The notes under the pieces are model-generated. The model did not search any database. It worked only from the letters and a program-made list of their open reading frames with translations, and was not told the DNA's origin. A stretch of 64,000 bases of DNA from positions 107,687-171,686 of the forward strand of contig JAUVVY010000003.1 of NCBI GenBank assembly GCA_030604405.1, in the 5' to 3' direction. Within the stretch, counting starts at the first letter, position 1. Every line of letters begins with the position of its first letter. Below are positions 34,947-44,108 of the stretch, in pieces. The position numbers and the translations under genes were made by a program. This stretch comes from a bacterium (GTDB taxonomy: Bacteria; Armatimonadota; Zipacnadia; Zipacnadales; UBA11051).

Positions 34947-35747
34947 ATGGCAACAGGCAGCATGAGAGAAGCGGGCTGGGTGTGGGAAGGGCTGGCGTTC
35001 AATCCGGGCCACGAGCCGTCGGTCTATGGCGTGGGCGAAGGTGCGACGTACTTCGGCCTGGAGGCGGCGAACTTAATGTTCCATCCCAATAACGAAATCA
35101 ACTTCGCCAAGCTCTCGCACGTGTCGGAAGTGACAGCGGACATATCCAAGTGGGTCTGGGAGGAAACCAGGTGCGAAACCCACCGCTTCACGTGCGCTCA
35201 GCGACGCGATGACAACCCGGAGACAGTGCTGGCGGAGGCGGAAAAGGTGAGCCGCTTGTCCTTGCAGTTCCCCAACGTCGTCGCCGCATTCATTGACGAT
35301 ACGCATGGTGTTGCTGGACATGACAACTACAGTCCCGACACGCCGCGCAGCATCAAGGCGGCAGTCAGCAGACACAACCCCGACCTGGATTTATGGATAG
35401 TCGTCTATACCGACGAATTCGAAGAGCAGTACTGGGAGGACTGGCTTGAGCACGTGGATGTGATCAATCTGTGGGTGTGGAAGTCCGAGAATCTCCTCCA
35501 CACGGATGAATACATTAGCCAGTGCCGCAAGGTCTTCCCGGACAAGCGTATTGTCATGGGCGTCTATATGCGCGACTACACGATTCCGGCGCCGGTGCCG
35601 CTGGACATGATGGAGATCCAGCTCAACGCCATCGCCAAACATCTCGAGGCCGGGACGCTGGACGGTTATAGTATTCTATGCACAACGCTGATAGACCAGC
35701 ACCCACAGCAGGCGCAGTTCATCAGGGACTTCATCCACAGCCACTGA
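34947..35747 (+). CDS. Conserved protein of unknown family, tandem copy A (barrel-like)
   Basis: A 266-residue protein without signal peptide or membrane segment. The alternating strand/helix pattern (FPNVVAAFIDDTHGV, LDLWIVVYTDEFE, HVDVINLWVW, KRIVMGVYMRDY) suggests a TIM-barrel, possibly glycosidase-like, with acidic residues at strand ends (FIDDT, YTDEF). I do not recognise a named family. The gene at 35843 encodes a protein of identical length, colinear with it. ATG 34947 has AGGAAGG about 8 nt upstream, and a GTG three codons earlier overlaps it. The upstream gene at 34798 is divergent, so 34799-34946 must hold promoters for both. Confidence 0.82.
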   Translation: MATGSMREAGWVWEGLAFNPGHEPSVYGVGEGATYFGLEAANLMFHPNNEINFAKLSHVSEVTADISKWVWEETRCETHRFTCAQRRDDNPETVLAEAEKVSRLSLQFPNVVAAFIDDTHGVAGHDNYSPDTPRSIKAAVSRHNPDLDLWIVVYTDEFEEQYWEDWLEHVDVINLWVWKSENLLHTDEYISQCRKVFPDKRIVMGVYMRDYTIPAPVPLDMMEIQLNAIAKHLEAGTLDGYSILCTTLIDQHPQQAQFIRDFIHSH

Positions 35748-35842
35748 GATGCCGATTTCACAAAGGGATGGGTGAAAAGGCTGTGGAATAGTACGTGCAA
35801 TCTAGAGAGATCACCAACTAAAATGGAAGGCAGGCGGAAAAG

Positions 35843-36643
35843 ATGAGCGCGGCTAGTATGAAAGAAGCAGGCTGGGTGTGGGAAGGTAGCGGCTTTGACC
35901 CGGGAGTTTTGCCCACCATTTACGGCGTTGGCGAGGGCGCAACCTATTTCGGCGTGGATGGGGCGATCTACATCTTCCACCCCAACAACGAGATCGCGTT
36001 TGCGAAGCTGGCCCACGTGCCCAAAGTGGCAGCGGAAATATCCAAATGGTACTGGTACGAGACAAAAGCCGAGACCGACAGGTTCACCTTCGCACAGACA
36101 ATTGATGCCGCTCCGCAAAGGGTAGCGGCTGAGGCAGAGACGGTCAGCCGCCTGTCACTGGAGTTCCCCAACGTAGTTGCGGCGTTCATTGACGACACAC
36201 ATGCCGTCGCGGCGCACGACGATTACACCCCCGATGCGCCCAGGCAGATAAAAGAGGCACTGTGCAGCCATAACCCGGATCTGGACCTGTGGATTGTGGT
36301 CTATACCACCGAGTTTGAGTACGAATACTGGGAACACTGGCTGGATCACGTTGATGTAATCAACCCCTGGGTGTGGGACTACCAGAACCTTGGCAATATT
36401 GACGAGTGTGTAGAGGGATGTCAGAAGACTTTCCCTGGCAAGCGCATAGTCATGGGCATCTACATCCGCGACTACGGACACCAGATGCCGGTGCCCATAG
36501 AATCACTGGAAATCGAGCTAAGTGCTATCGCCAGGCATCTCGAGGCGGGCACGATCGAGGGCTACGACATACTGGGCAACTGCTTGATAGACCAGCACCC
36601 GGAGCAGGCCGAGTTCATCAGGGAGTTCATTCACAGCCACTGA
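35843..36643 (+). CDS. Conserved protein of unknown family, tandem copy B (barrel-like)
   Basis: A 266-residue paralogue of the preceding gene. Identity is highest in SLEFPNVVAAFIDDTHAV, the HNPDLDLWIVVYT stretch, the IVMGIYIRDY strand and the C-terminus (DQHPEQAEFIREFIHSH), all probably functional. The N-terminal GVGEGATYFG loop is also shared. No cofactor motif or signal peptide was seen. The 95-base spacer carries no obvious terminator. The pair may act as a heteromer or on related substrates. Confidence 0.82.
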   Translation: MSAASMKEAGWVWEGSGFDPGVLPTIYGVGEGATYFGVDGAIYIFHPNNEIAFAKLAHVPKVAAEISKWYWYETKAETDRFTFAQTIDAAPQRVAAEAETVSRLSLEFPNVVAAFIDDTHAVAAHDDYTPDAPRQIKEALCSHNPDLDLWIVVYTTEFEYEYWEHWLDHVDVINPWVWDYQNLGNIDECVEGCQKTFPGKRIVMGIYIRDYGHQMPVPIESLEIELSAIARHLEAGTIEGYDILGNCLIDQHPEQAEFIREFIHSH

Positions 36644-36661
36644 GCGGACCGGCCAAGGCGG

Positions 36662-37444
36662 CTAGCAGCGCGTGGCGTACCAGTCGAGCACGGCGCGGCG
36701 GGATGCGGCAAGATCGCGGACGTTGTCGGTGACAAGTTGCTGAATGAATTCCACGGCGGCGGGGAGCAGTTGCCTGCCACCGACGGATAAGGCGGCATCC
36801 AGGTCGGCCTCCGTGAACTGGTCGGAGTTGGCATTCCAGGAACAGACAAGGCGATACTCACTGCCGGCCAGGGCGTGGACCGCCGACACGCGCCGCCTTA
36901 TGCCCCCTGCGCCCCTCTGCATCACCATAAAACAGATCAAATCAACTGCTCTGAGGGCCTGTTCCGGAACATTCAACGGAGGACTACAGAGGGAGCGTGT
37001 CAGTTCGTCGAGCGTGTCGGCATGAATGGCGGCGGCGAGGCGATGGCCGCGCTCGGCCAGCACGAAGAATTCCGCGACCTGCTGTCCCCAGATGTAGCCG
37101 TGCCAATGGCCGGATCCGATCTCGTGAGCCAGGTAGCACGCCGGAGAAGTCTGGCGCAGGCCACATGATATCACCTCAGGACTGGCGGTGGAAATAATTC
37201 GCTCGCCAGGTGGGAGCAAGACAAGCAGGTTCGCCAGCAGCGTTGACTTGCCGGTGCCGCCAGGGCCGGCGGCAGTCAGCACCGATGCGCCGTCAGCCAT
37301 CCTGGCGAGGAAATAGCCGCCCATCTCGGGCGTTAGTGTGCCATCGCCGATCAAGTCCACGATGGAAAGTGTGCGCCCGCCACGCTGGTTGAGGCTTTCG
37401 ATTTCCGCCAAGTTTGCTCGCTGCAGATCGTCGAGCTGGCGCAT
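36662..37444 (-). CDS. Orphan secretion-type ATPase (GspE/VirB11-like, short)
   Basis: A 260-residue P-loop protein. Walker A GPGGTGKST is near 60-68. A later stretch, AEFFVLAERGHRLAAAIHADTLDE (about 123-146), aligns with the box of GspE/VirB11 ATPases that ends in TxHA. The Asp box (GEIRD) is degenerate here (AHEIGSGHWHG). It lacks the N-terminal and zinc domains of true GspE, so it is a short, divergent member with no pilus genes beside it. It converges on the 266-residue pair (18 bases apart). The function is unclear. Confidence 0.75.
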   Translation of the reverse strand: MRQLDDLQRANLAEIESLNQRGGRTLSIVDLIGDGTLTPEMGGYFLARMADGASVLTAAGPGGTGKSTLLANLLVLLPPGERIISTASPEVISCGLRQTSPACYLAHEIGSGHWHGYIWGQQVAEFFVLAERGHRLAAAIHADTLDELTRSLCSPPLNVPEQALRAVDLICFMVMQRGAGGIRRRVSAVHALAGSEYRLVCSWNANSDQFTEADLDAALSVGGRQLLPAAVEFIQQLVTDNVRDLAASRRAVLDWYATRC

Positions 37445-37662
37445 CGCTGATACCCTGTCCTCGCTTCTGCGGCTGGCATCTGGCTGCTTTGTGCTCTATA
37501 TGAATTGATTTGCCGGCCCACGTTCACCTTCATTCGCAGCGTCGGATGTGGTGCCGCCGGTGGCGACGATGGCAGGAGATTGGGGTCTCAATAAGAAAGA
37601 GTTAGCTGCATTGAACTAGCGCCGGGGGCAAGTCGGCGGCTCACTTGAAAGGAAGCATGACA

Positions 37663-40098
37663 ATGAAGATGCGCCTGATGCTGACGGTGTGCCTGATTGC
37701 AGTGGCGTGCGCCGCGTGCTTTGCTGCAGATGAAGACCGGATCACGCGACATGCAGGCCCTGACGCAGACGGCAAGACCGGTGTCACACCGATGAACTGG
37801 ACACTCGACCCGGCCGGCGAACAGATCAAGGTCGGCGACTTCCCGTTCGGAGCCGCGCTCTCCCCCGACGGCAAACGACTGGCAGTGACCAACAACGGTC
37901 TGGGTCTGCAGAGCATCTCGATAATTGATACCGAGAGCCTGGAGGTCGTGGAGACGGTGCTGGTGCGGCGGCCACAGTCGCTGTTCATGGGCCTGGCCTG
38001 GAGCGCTGACGGCTCAAGACTCTACGCCTCCGGTGGCGGCAGCAATCTTATCGGCGTGTTCGACACCTCCGGCGAAAAGACCGAGCAGATCGCCAGGATT
38101 AATGTCGGGCCGACCGCGACTGAGGCCGGCGGCAAGCCCAGGAGTGCGACAATGTACTCCGGGGGGCTGGCGTTGTCCCCGGACGGCAAGCGGCTGTATG
38201 TGGCAGAGATTCTGAACAGTACCGTCACCGTGATTGACACTGAGACCGACGAGGTGCACAAAGACATACCGGTAGATGATAATCCCTACACAGTGATCTT
38301 CTCCGGCGACGGGGCCAAGGCATACGCCAGCAGTTGGGGCGGCGGCGTGGTCACGGTGATTGACACCGCCAAGCAGGAGGCCGTCAAGAGTATTGAGACA
38401 GGCGACCACCCCTGCGCGATGGCACTGAGCCCTGACGGCACAAGCCTCTTTGTATGCAACGCCAATTCTGATACGGTGGCCGTTATTGATACCGCGACTG
38501 ACGAAGTCATTCACACTGTATCTCTCGCGCCGTATCCAGACGCACCTTTCGGCTCGATGCCCAATGCCTGCTGCGTAGCGCCCGATGGCCAGACGCTGTA
38601 CGTGGCCAACGCGGGCAACAACGATGTAGCGGTCATTAGCCTGATTGACCGGCAGTGGGGCAATGCGGAAGTGAAAGCGTACGGTATCCTGGGGATCGTG
38701 CCCACGGCCTGGTTTCCCTCTGCGGTTAGTGTTATGCCTGACGGGAATAGACTGCTGGTGACTTGCGCGAAGGGCTTGGGCACGGGCCAGAACGCGGACC
38801 CGAAAATGTATATCGGGCTCATGTACCACGGCATGGTCTGCGCACCGGAAATCGGTTCCCCACAACAACTGGCGCAATATACTGCGCGTGCGGTGCAGCT
38901 CAACGGCTTCGTAGAAGGCAAGTCTGTCCGCCCTACGACCTCCGCAGAGCCATCGGCCATACCGCGCCACGTGGGCGAGCCGTCACCGATAAAGTATGTG
39001 GTATATATCATCAAGGAGAATCGCACCTACGACCAGGTTCTCGGCGACCTGCCGCAGGGCAACGGCGATGCGGAACTTTGCTACTTCGGCCGCGAGGTGA
39101 CACCCAACCATCACGCCCTGGCCGAGCAATTCGTGCTGCTGGATAACTTCTATGTGGACGGCTCTGTCAGTTACGACGGCCATCAGTGGTCATGCGGGGC
39201 GATCGCAACGGATGTGGTCGAAAAGAGCTGGCCGGCCCAGTACAGCAGGCGCGCACCAAGCCTGGGCGGCCCCATCATATATCCCAGCGCTGGCTATATC
39301 TGGGATCGCTGCGAAGAGCACGGTATCACACACCGCACTTATGGTGAGATGGAAGGCGTTACGACCAATAAGGGAAACGCCTGTCTGGATTATGTGGGCT
39401 GGGACCTCAACACTCCCGGCGGCGACCAGCGTAACGCGGACGTATTCTTGCGCGAGCTTGCCGAGTTTGAGAAGGCCGGCGAAATGCCACGCTTCATAAT
39501 TATGAGCCTGCCGCAGGACCACACCGCAGGCACCGTCCCCGGCTGGCCAACTCCGAGAGCGTGTGTAGCTGACAATGACCTGGCCCTGGGTCGCATCGTC
39601 GAGGGCCTGAGCCAGAGCCGCTTCTGGCCCCAAACGGCTGTATTCGTTGTGGAAGACGACGCTCAGGCCGGCCCGGACCACGTGGACGCTCACCGCACCG
39701 TGGCGCTGCTAGCCAGCCCCTACTGCAAACGCGGCATCGTTGACAGTACCTTCTATGACACCGCGGCAATGCTGCGCACCATCGAGCTGATCCTGGGCCT
39801 GCCACCGATGACGCAGTTCGACGCCGCCGCCACGCCGATGCTCAACTGCTTCACCGATGAGCCGAACCTGACGCCGTACGTGTGCAAGCCCAATACACAT
39901 CCGCTAGACGAGCTCAACCCAGGCAGCGCCTACGGCGCGGCTGAGTCAATAGCGATGGACTGGTCGGACTTCGATAAGGCTCCATGGGATGCGCTGAACC
40001 GTATCCTGTGGCATTCTATCAAAGGGCCCGACGCCCCGTACCCCACACCGCACACTTCCAGAGGCTGGGTTGTCGTCCGCGCAGATGACGACCGTTAA
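37663..40098 (+). CDS. YVTN beta-propeller fused to a phosphoesterase domain, secreted
   Basis: An 811-residue protein. The signal peptide is MRLMLTVCLIAVACAACFA. Residues about 40-420 form a YVTN/YncE-type seven-bladed propeller (VIDTETDEV, LSPDGKRLYVAE and similar repeats). Residues about 440-730 form a phosphoesterase domain of the phospholipase C/acid phosphatase group (KYVVYIIKENRTYDQVLG opening, NHHALAEQFVLLDNFYVDG, MSLPQDHTAG, VVEDDAQ). These residues fit a metal-dependent phosphoesterase site. ATG 37663 is preferred because AAAGGAAG lies 9 nt away, while the ATG two codons before would leave 3 nt. The substrate is open; the family cleaves phosphomonoesters or phospholipids. Confidence 0.87.
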   Translation: MKMRLMLTVCLIAVACAACFAADEDRITRHAGPDADGKTGVTPMNWTLDPAGEQIKVGDFPFGAALSPDGKRLAVTNNGLGLQSISIIDTESLEVVETVLVRRPQSLFMGLAWSADGSRLYASGGGSNLIGVFDTSGEKTEQIARINVGPTATEAGGKPRSATMYSGGLALSPDGKRLYVAEILNSTVTVIDTETDEVHKDIPVDDNPYTVIFSGDGAKAYASSWGGGVVTVIDTAKQEAVKSIETGDHPCAMALSPDGTSLFVCNANSDTVAVIDTATDEVIHTVSLAPYPDAPFGSMPNACCVAPDGQTLYVANAGNNDVAVISLIDRQWGNAEVKAYGILGIVPTAWFPSAVSVMPDGNRLLVTCAKGLGTGQNADPKMYIGLMYHGMVCAPEIGSPQQLAQYTARAVQLNGFVEGKSVRPTTSAEPSAIPRHVGEPSPIKYVVYIIKENRTYDQVLGDLPQGNGDAELCYFGREVTPNHHALAEQFVLLDNFYVDGSVSYDGHQWSCGAIATDVVEKSWPAQYSRRAPSLGGPIIYPSAGYIWDRCEEHGITHRTYGEMEGVTTNKGNACLDYVGWDLNTPGGDQRNADVFLRELAEFEKAGEMPRFIIMSLPQDHTAGTVPGWPTPRACVADNDLALGRIVEGLSQSRFWPQTAVFVVEDDAQAGPDHVDAHRTVALLASPYCKRGIVDSTFYDTAAMLRTIELILGLPPMTQFDAAATPMLNCFTDEPNLTPYVCKPNTHPLDELNPGSAYGAAESIAMDWSDFDKAPWDALNRILWHSIKGPDAPYPTPHTSRGWVVVRADDDR

Positions 40099-40430
40099 CG
40101 AGGCCCTATGACAGCCAGCTACTTTACAAGCTCGTCCGAAGCGCCGGAGCCGAGGAGACTGGCAGGGCGGGATAGTGAATTTGTGTCGAGTACCGTCCAG
40201 ATGACATACCGCCATTTCGCGTAGGCCAGAGTTTCTAGCCTGGCTGCTGGCTACCCGTAACAGCGTCGAGCTGGCAAGCCTCAGCCGCGCCGGACCGACT
40301 CCTGCAGGCCGCGCAGAAGTGGATATCCCTGGGTGCCCACGCGTTGATGAATAATCGAGGATTAGCCAGCGCGTAACATCCGGCTACGTTACAGCCGCCT
40401 CCGAAGCACCGGGACCCAGGAGTCTGGCAG
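40099..40430. other. Noncoding gap with a degenerate direct repeat
   Basis: No gene seen. A stretch at about 40135-40165 (ccgaagcgccgg...gaggagactggcag) resembles 40401-40430 (ccgaagcaccgg...caggagtctggcag), where the mobile element starts. The element therefore appears to have entered one copy of a duplicated noncoding sequence. Confidence 0.5.
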
Positions 40431-40936
40431 GGGGTGCGAGTTTAGATTGTCGGCACGGGAAGTTGGCTGGTGGTGGGAGCAGAAACACCGTGCTTGCCGT
40501 AAGGAGGGGCCGGCTGAGCCGGGTACCCGCTGCGAAGCAGTGGGTGCAGCCGGCCCGTGTGCTTCAGAGGGACTCACAGGCTGGAAAGCCCCGCCTTCGC
40601 TAAAGCTATGGCGGGCAAGCTTGTGCCACGCGGTACGGGCTGGAAGGGTCGCGGGCGCACGCCGTGCGCCCCTACAACACCGCATTTGCTTCCTACCAGT
40701 ACGACAGGCGTCTCGCCTGTCGGGGGCTGGGACAGCCAACCTTGGACAAGCTCCCGCCTTCGCCAAGGCTTCCGCCTTCGCTAAAGCTATGGCGGACAGG
40801 ATGGCGGACAGGTAGGTCAGGCGGATGGCTTTGGACAGGCAAGGATGCCCCGCCTTCGCTAAAGCTATGGCGCGCAAGCTTGTCCTCCAGGTTTTCCAGG
40901 AGGTTCCTGTCCTGCCGACAATCTAAATTCGCACCC
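40431..40936. mobile_element. Non-autonomous element with ISKra4-type terminal repeats
   Basis: Bounded by gggtgcgagtttagattg... at 40432-40455 and its inverse at 40913-40936, differing at one base from the ends of the adjoining insertion sequence. It contains no transposase, only repeats: cttcgctaaagctatggc occurs at about 40594, 40775 and 40853. The outer end is followed by ggcag at 40426-40430, and ggcag also follows the far end of the insertion sequence (42405-42409). It may be a MITE moved by the neighbouring transposase. Confidence 0.65.
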
Positions 40937-40944
40937 GGAGTGGC

Positions 40945-42403
40945 GGGTGCGAGTTTAGATTGTCGGCAGAGAGGGTTTTATGCGGCGGACTTGAGCGGCT
41001 GCCAGTACTCGTCCCATCGGCCGTTGAGCAGCAGGCATCGTAGCGCTAAGATCGCCTGCGCCCGCGCCTTCGTCCAGCGCATCCCGCTGCGCTTGCAGCG
41101 CACTGCCACTACCGTCTTGCAGGCCGCCTCTACCACACCCGAGCCGATGTGATAACCCCGTGCTCGATAGCTGGGATAGTCCATCCGCTGCCGGTTGGTC
41201 GTGAAGTAGCCTATCGCTAACCGAACCGCCTCGCTGCCTTCTTCGGTCTGCGGCCGCAGCCCCTTGAGCGAACGCAACACCCCCGCTACCTGCCCCACCC
41301 ATAACCTCTGCCGATTGGCCTCCGCCCACTCCCGCGCCCGCTTCGTGCCATCCCCGTGAACCGCCCGCCCCACCTCATACAGCCGCTGGGCTGCGTGATA
41401 CAAGTCCAGTATCTGCAGCGCCTCCGGAAAGTGCTCCTCCACCAGATTCCAGATCCACGGCGCGCCGTCGCCAATCGCTATCTGCTGGCCGGCTTGCTTC
41501 ACACCACGACGCGCCACCTCCTGATAAAGCCGCTGACCGAACGCCTCCACACCCTCCCTCGCACCGCTAACATAGCTCGTCTTCCGCGGCCGATCGCTCC
41601 CCGCATCGTCCGCCTCCACATCGTAAACCGACCCCACCTTCGCCTCGTGCCAATCGTCCACAAACGGCGCCTGCGTGCCGTCTAACGTCACATACAGCCG
41701 CTCCGGCCTCTCATCGGCAAGATACTCCAACTCGCCTCCAAACAGCGCCTCGCGCTCCTGCTTAAGTGCCTCCTCCACCAGCCCGCCGTGAGCCTCCGAC
41801 AACCTCCGCGCGTGGCTCATCGATACCTCCAGGCCGCTCAGCCGCGCCAGCAACTCACAACCCCGCTCAAAAGGCAACTCACAGCAAACCAGGCTCACCG
41901 CCTCCTGCGCCGGTAAGCTGAAACTCCCCTCTAACCCCAACTCCGCCTCCCCCGCATAGTAGCTCGCACCGCACTCGCCGCAGCGGTAGTAGGCCCGCCG
42001 ATACCGCACCGGCCCCACCACACTCATCACCCACCGCTCGCGATAGCCCTCAAATCGCTGTCGCCCACCGCAATCACAACTCCGCCACCTACCCGTCTGC
42101 TTCCCGTAGCGCTCCGACAACCCCGTTGACAGCACCTCCTGACCAACCTCCCGACTCAACTCCGCTACCCGCTCCTCCGCCTCCGCCGCCGACAGCGTGT
42201 CACCAACTACGCTCTCATACATCTCTTTTGCCAACTCCACCACCCGCTCGTACAGCTCTTCTGGAAGGGTTGCTGGGGCTGCATGGAGAAGCTTCATCTG
42301 GCTACCCTCCTGTGGCCCGCGCTTGCGCGCAGGCCAGTTGTTGTTGCGGCACTACCAGGAGGGTAGCACTTCCGACTGCTGCCGACAATCTAAACTCGCA
42401 CCC
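40945..42403. mobile_element. ISKra4-type insertion sequence
   Basis: A 1459-base element with perfect 24-base terminal inverted repeats (40945-40968 and 42380-42403, core gagtttagattgtcggca). It encodes one transposase on the - strand that almost fills it. The two elements are separated by only 8 bases (40937-40944). The right end lies about 50 bases upstream of the RNase P RNA. Confidence 0.88.
40978..42297 (-). CDS. ISKra4-family transposase
   Basis: A 439-residue transposase. The N-terminal part carries a zinc-finger-like CDCGG and CGECGASYY region (about 75-115). The DDE catalytic region includes LYVTLDGTQAPF near residue 200 (first Asp), QQIAIGDGAPWIWN near 270 (second Asp) and the Glu in GSGVVEAACK near 385. 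The frame is intact with no stop, so the element may be active. The ATG lies 82 bases inside the right terminal repeat, leaving room for a promoter. Confidence 0.9.
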   Translation of the reverse strand: MKLLHAAPATLPEELYERVVELAKEMYESVVGDTLSAAEAEERVAELSREVGQEVLSTGLSERYGKQTGRWRSCDCGGRQRFEGYRERWVMSVVGPVRYRRAYYRCGECGASYYAGEAELGLEGSFSLPAQEAVSLVCCELPFERGCELLARLSGLEVSMSHARRLSEAHGGLVEEALKQEREALFGGELEYLADERPERLYVTLDGTQAPFVDDWHEAKVGSVYDVEADDAGSDRPRKTSYVSGAREGVEAFGQRLYQEVARRGVKQAGQQIAIGDGAPWIWNLVEEHFPEALQILDLYHAAQRLYEVGRAVHGDGTKRAREWAEANRQRLWVGQVAGVLRSLKGLRPQTEEGSEAVRLAIGYFTTNRQRMDYPSYRARGYHIGSGVVEAACKTVVAVRCKRSGMRWTKARAQAILALRCLLLNGRWDEYWQPLKSAA

Positions 42404-42417
42404 CGGCAGGTCGTGGC

Positions 42418-42446
42418 GAGACAAAGATCGCAAAAGCGGGTATAAT
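42418..42446 (+). promoter_or_regulatory. Promoter of the RNase P RNA gene
   Basis: A perfect TATAAT (42441-42446) is followed 8 bases later by the RNA start. The -35 place (42418-42423) reads GAGACA, 4 of 6 matches with a 17-base spacer. The end of the insertion sequence (42403) is 14 bases upstream of the -35. Confidence 0.7.
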
Positions 42447-42453
42447 AGTATCT

Positions 42454-42827
42454 GGAGAGTGGGTCGGGTCACCGCGGGCGGTGTGGATGCGAATCTACAC
42501 TGCCTGAGGAAAGTCCGAACTCCACAGGGCAGGGCGCTGGGTAACACCCAGGAGGGGCAACCCTACGGAAAGTGGCACAGAAACTATACCGCCGCGCAAG
42601 CGGCAAGGGTGAAATGGTGCGGTAAGAGCGCACCAGCGGCGTGGTGACACGCCGGCTGGCCAAACCCCGCCTGGAGCAAGGTCACATAGGGGGACATTCG
42701 CGCAAGCGTACAGGTGGCCCGCCTGAGGTCCCCGGGTAGATCGCTAGAGGTGCGTGGCGACACGCATCCCAGAGAAATGGTGACCACCTCCCCGAGGCAC
42801 AAAATTCGGCTTATAGACCCACTCTCT
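42454..42827 (+). ncRNA. rnpB: RNase P RNA, bacterial type A
   Basis: The catalytic RNA that trims tRNA 5' ends. The P1 helix pairs gagagtgggtc (42455-42465) with gacccactctc (42816-42826). The conserved core gaggaaagtccgaactcc starts near 42505, and agagaaatggtgaccacc near 42771 closes the P4 region. The 3' part has acaaaattcggcttatagac. The length of about 374 nt fits type A. A large frame that crosses it is a chance reading. Confidence 0.95.
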
Positions 42828-42997
42828 GTCACAGAGTCGACGTGATTTTGCCGAATTCGGAGTCGAAGAGCAGTATATAAGCACTCTTATCGTGCCGCTG
42901 CTTACAAGTCAGACACAAACCGACCGACAAGACAGTTCCTCAGCGCAGATGTGATCCGCTTCCAGCTTCCGGTGCACAGGAAGGATGTGCACGTAAG

Positions 42998-43930
42998 TTG
43001 AAAGGGATTCTGTACACACTCGCTGAGGAATATTTGCTGTATCTGCAAGCCGAAAAGGGTTGCAGTCCCCTGACTGCCAGTGCCTATCGCTCCGACTTGA
43101 CACAACTCTTCACTCATTTGCAACAAGTCTATCAGGTGACAGAGCCGGCCGGGATTACGGTCGAGATGGTTCGGTCGTGGATCGTCTCCATGCACAAACG
43201 CGGTCTATGTAACAACAGCGTCGCGAGGCGCATTTGCTCAGTCAAGGGCTTCTGGAAGTACTTGTGCGAGAAGGAACTGGTGTCGCCTATGGTCATGGCA
43301 AAGATCAGCACCCCGCGTCGCGAGCGTAGCCTACCTACCTACCTGAACGCCAGCGAATTGAGAGCACTGCTCGATGCCACGCTGAGCCAGCGTACTGCAT
43401 TCTGCGCATTCCGGGACTATGCTATCATCGCCACGTTCATCTACACCGGTGTGCGGCGTGGTGAATTGCTAAACCTAAGGCTGGGTGACGTTGATGCGGA
43501 AAGAAAGGCACTGCGGGTGGAACGGGGCAAAGGTCGCAAGACGCGGATTATCCCGATGGTGGAGGAGTTGATAGAGGCCGTGGAGGACTGGCTCCAGTAT
43601 CGGCCGGCGTGTGACCACGATTACCTGTTCGCCACGAACCGGGCCAGCCGCATCTACCCCACGCGGCTGCAAATCATCTGGAAGAAGAGCCTGCAGCGCA
43701 GTGGCATTGCCCGCATGGGCGTGACCATGCACACGCTACGCCATTCATTTGCGACACTACTACTGCAAAGTGGGCAGGCGGACCTGGTTTCGATTCAGCA
43801 TCTATTGGGTCACAGTCGGCTGGATACGACGGCCATCTATCTGCACGTTGACACCAGTCAACTGCGAGACGCCATCGCCGGCCATCCGCTGACATTGGCC
43901 ATGCGACAGAACGGCGACGCGGAGTCCTGA
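42998..43930 (+). CDS. Tyrosine recombinase (XerC/XerD-like)
   Basis: A 310-residue recombinase with an N-terminal core-binding domain (about 8-100) and the catalytic domain with Arg153 (TGVRRGEL), Lys178 (KGRK), His245 and Arg248 (HTLRHSFATLL), His272 (HLLGHS) and the nucleophile Tyr281 (AIYLHV). Length and motifs match XerC/XerD, which resolve chromosome dimers at dif. An integrase of the same family is also possible. TTG 42998 is the only in-frame start near AGGAAGGA (about 12 nt upstream). No dif-like site was identified nearby. It lies 170 bases after rnpB. Confidence 0.9.
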   Translation: MKGILYTLAEEYLLYLQAEKGCSPLTASAYRSDLTQLFTHLQQVYQVTEPAGITVEMVRSWIVSMHKRGLCNNSVARRICSVKGFWKYLCEKELVSPMVMAKISTPRRERSLPTYLNASELRALLDATLSQRTAFCAFRDYAIIATFIYTGVRRGELLNLRLGDVDAERKALRVERGKGRKTRIIPMVEELIEAVEDWLQYRPACDHDYLFATNRASRIYPTRLQIIWKKSLQRSGIARMGVTMHTLRHSFATLLLQSGQADLVSIQHLLGHSRLDTTAIYLHVDTSQLRDAIAGHPLTLAMRQNGDAES

Positions 43931-44108
43931 TGGCCTAGGGGCGGAGTAGATTACGCTTGGCCTGAGAGATCACGCTATGCAACGCCGACGCGGGTGAAGG
44001 TGCCTCTCTGTCTCATGCGTCATCGTCCGGCTGCCATTCCCGTCGTGGCGAAGTATGCAGGAGTTGCCGGATTTGGCACCAGTAGAAAGCGCTCGAGGGC
44101 ACTGCTTC

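Noticed and set aside
40447..41152. Several overlapping frames of 75-160 codons in the repeat-rich element.
   Set aside because: They translate repeats (Leu/Lys/Ala-rich patterns) and cross the terminal inverted repeat of the insertion sequence.
42126..42647. A 173-codon frame on the + strand.
   Set aside because: It lies antisense to the transposase and then runs into the RNase P RNA, a structural RNA.
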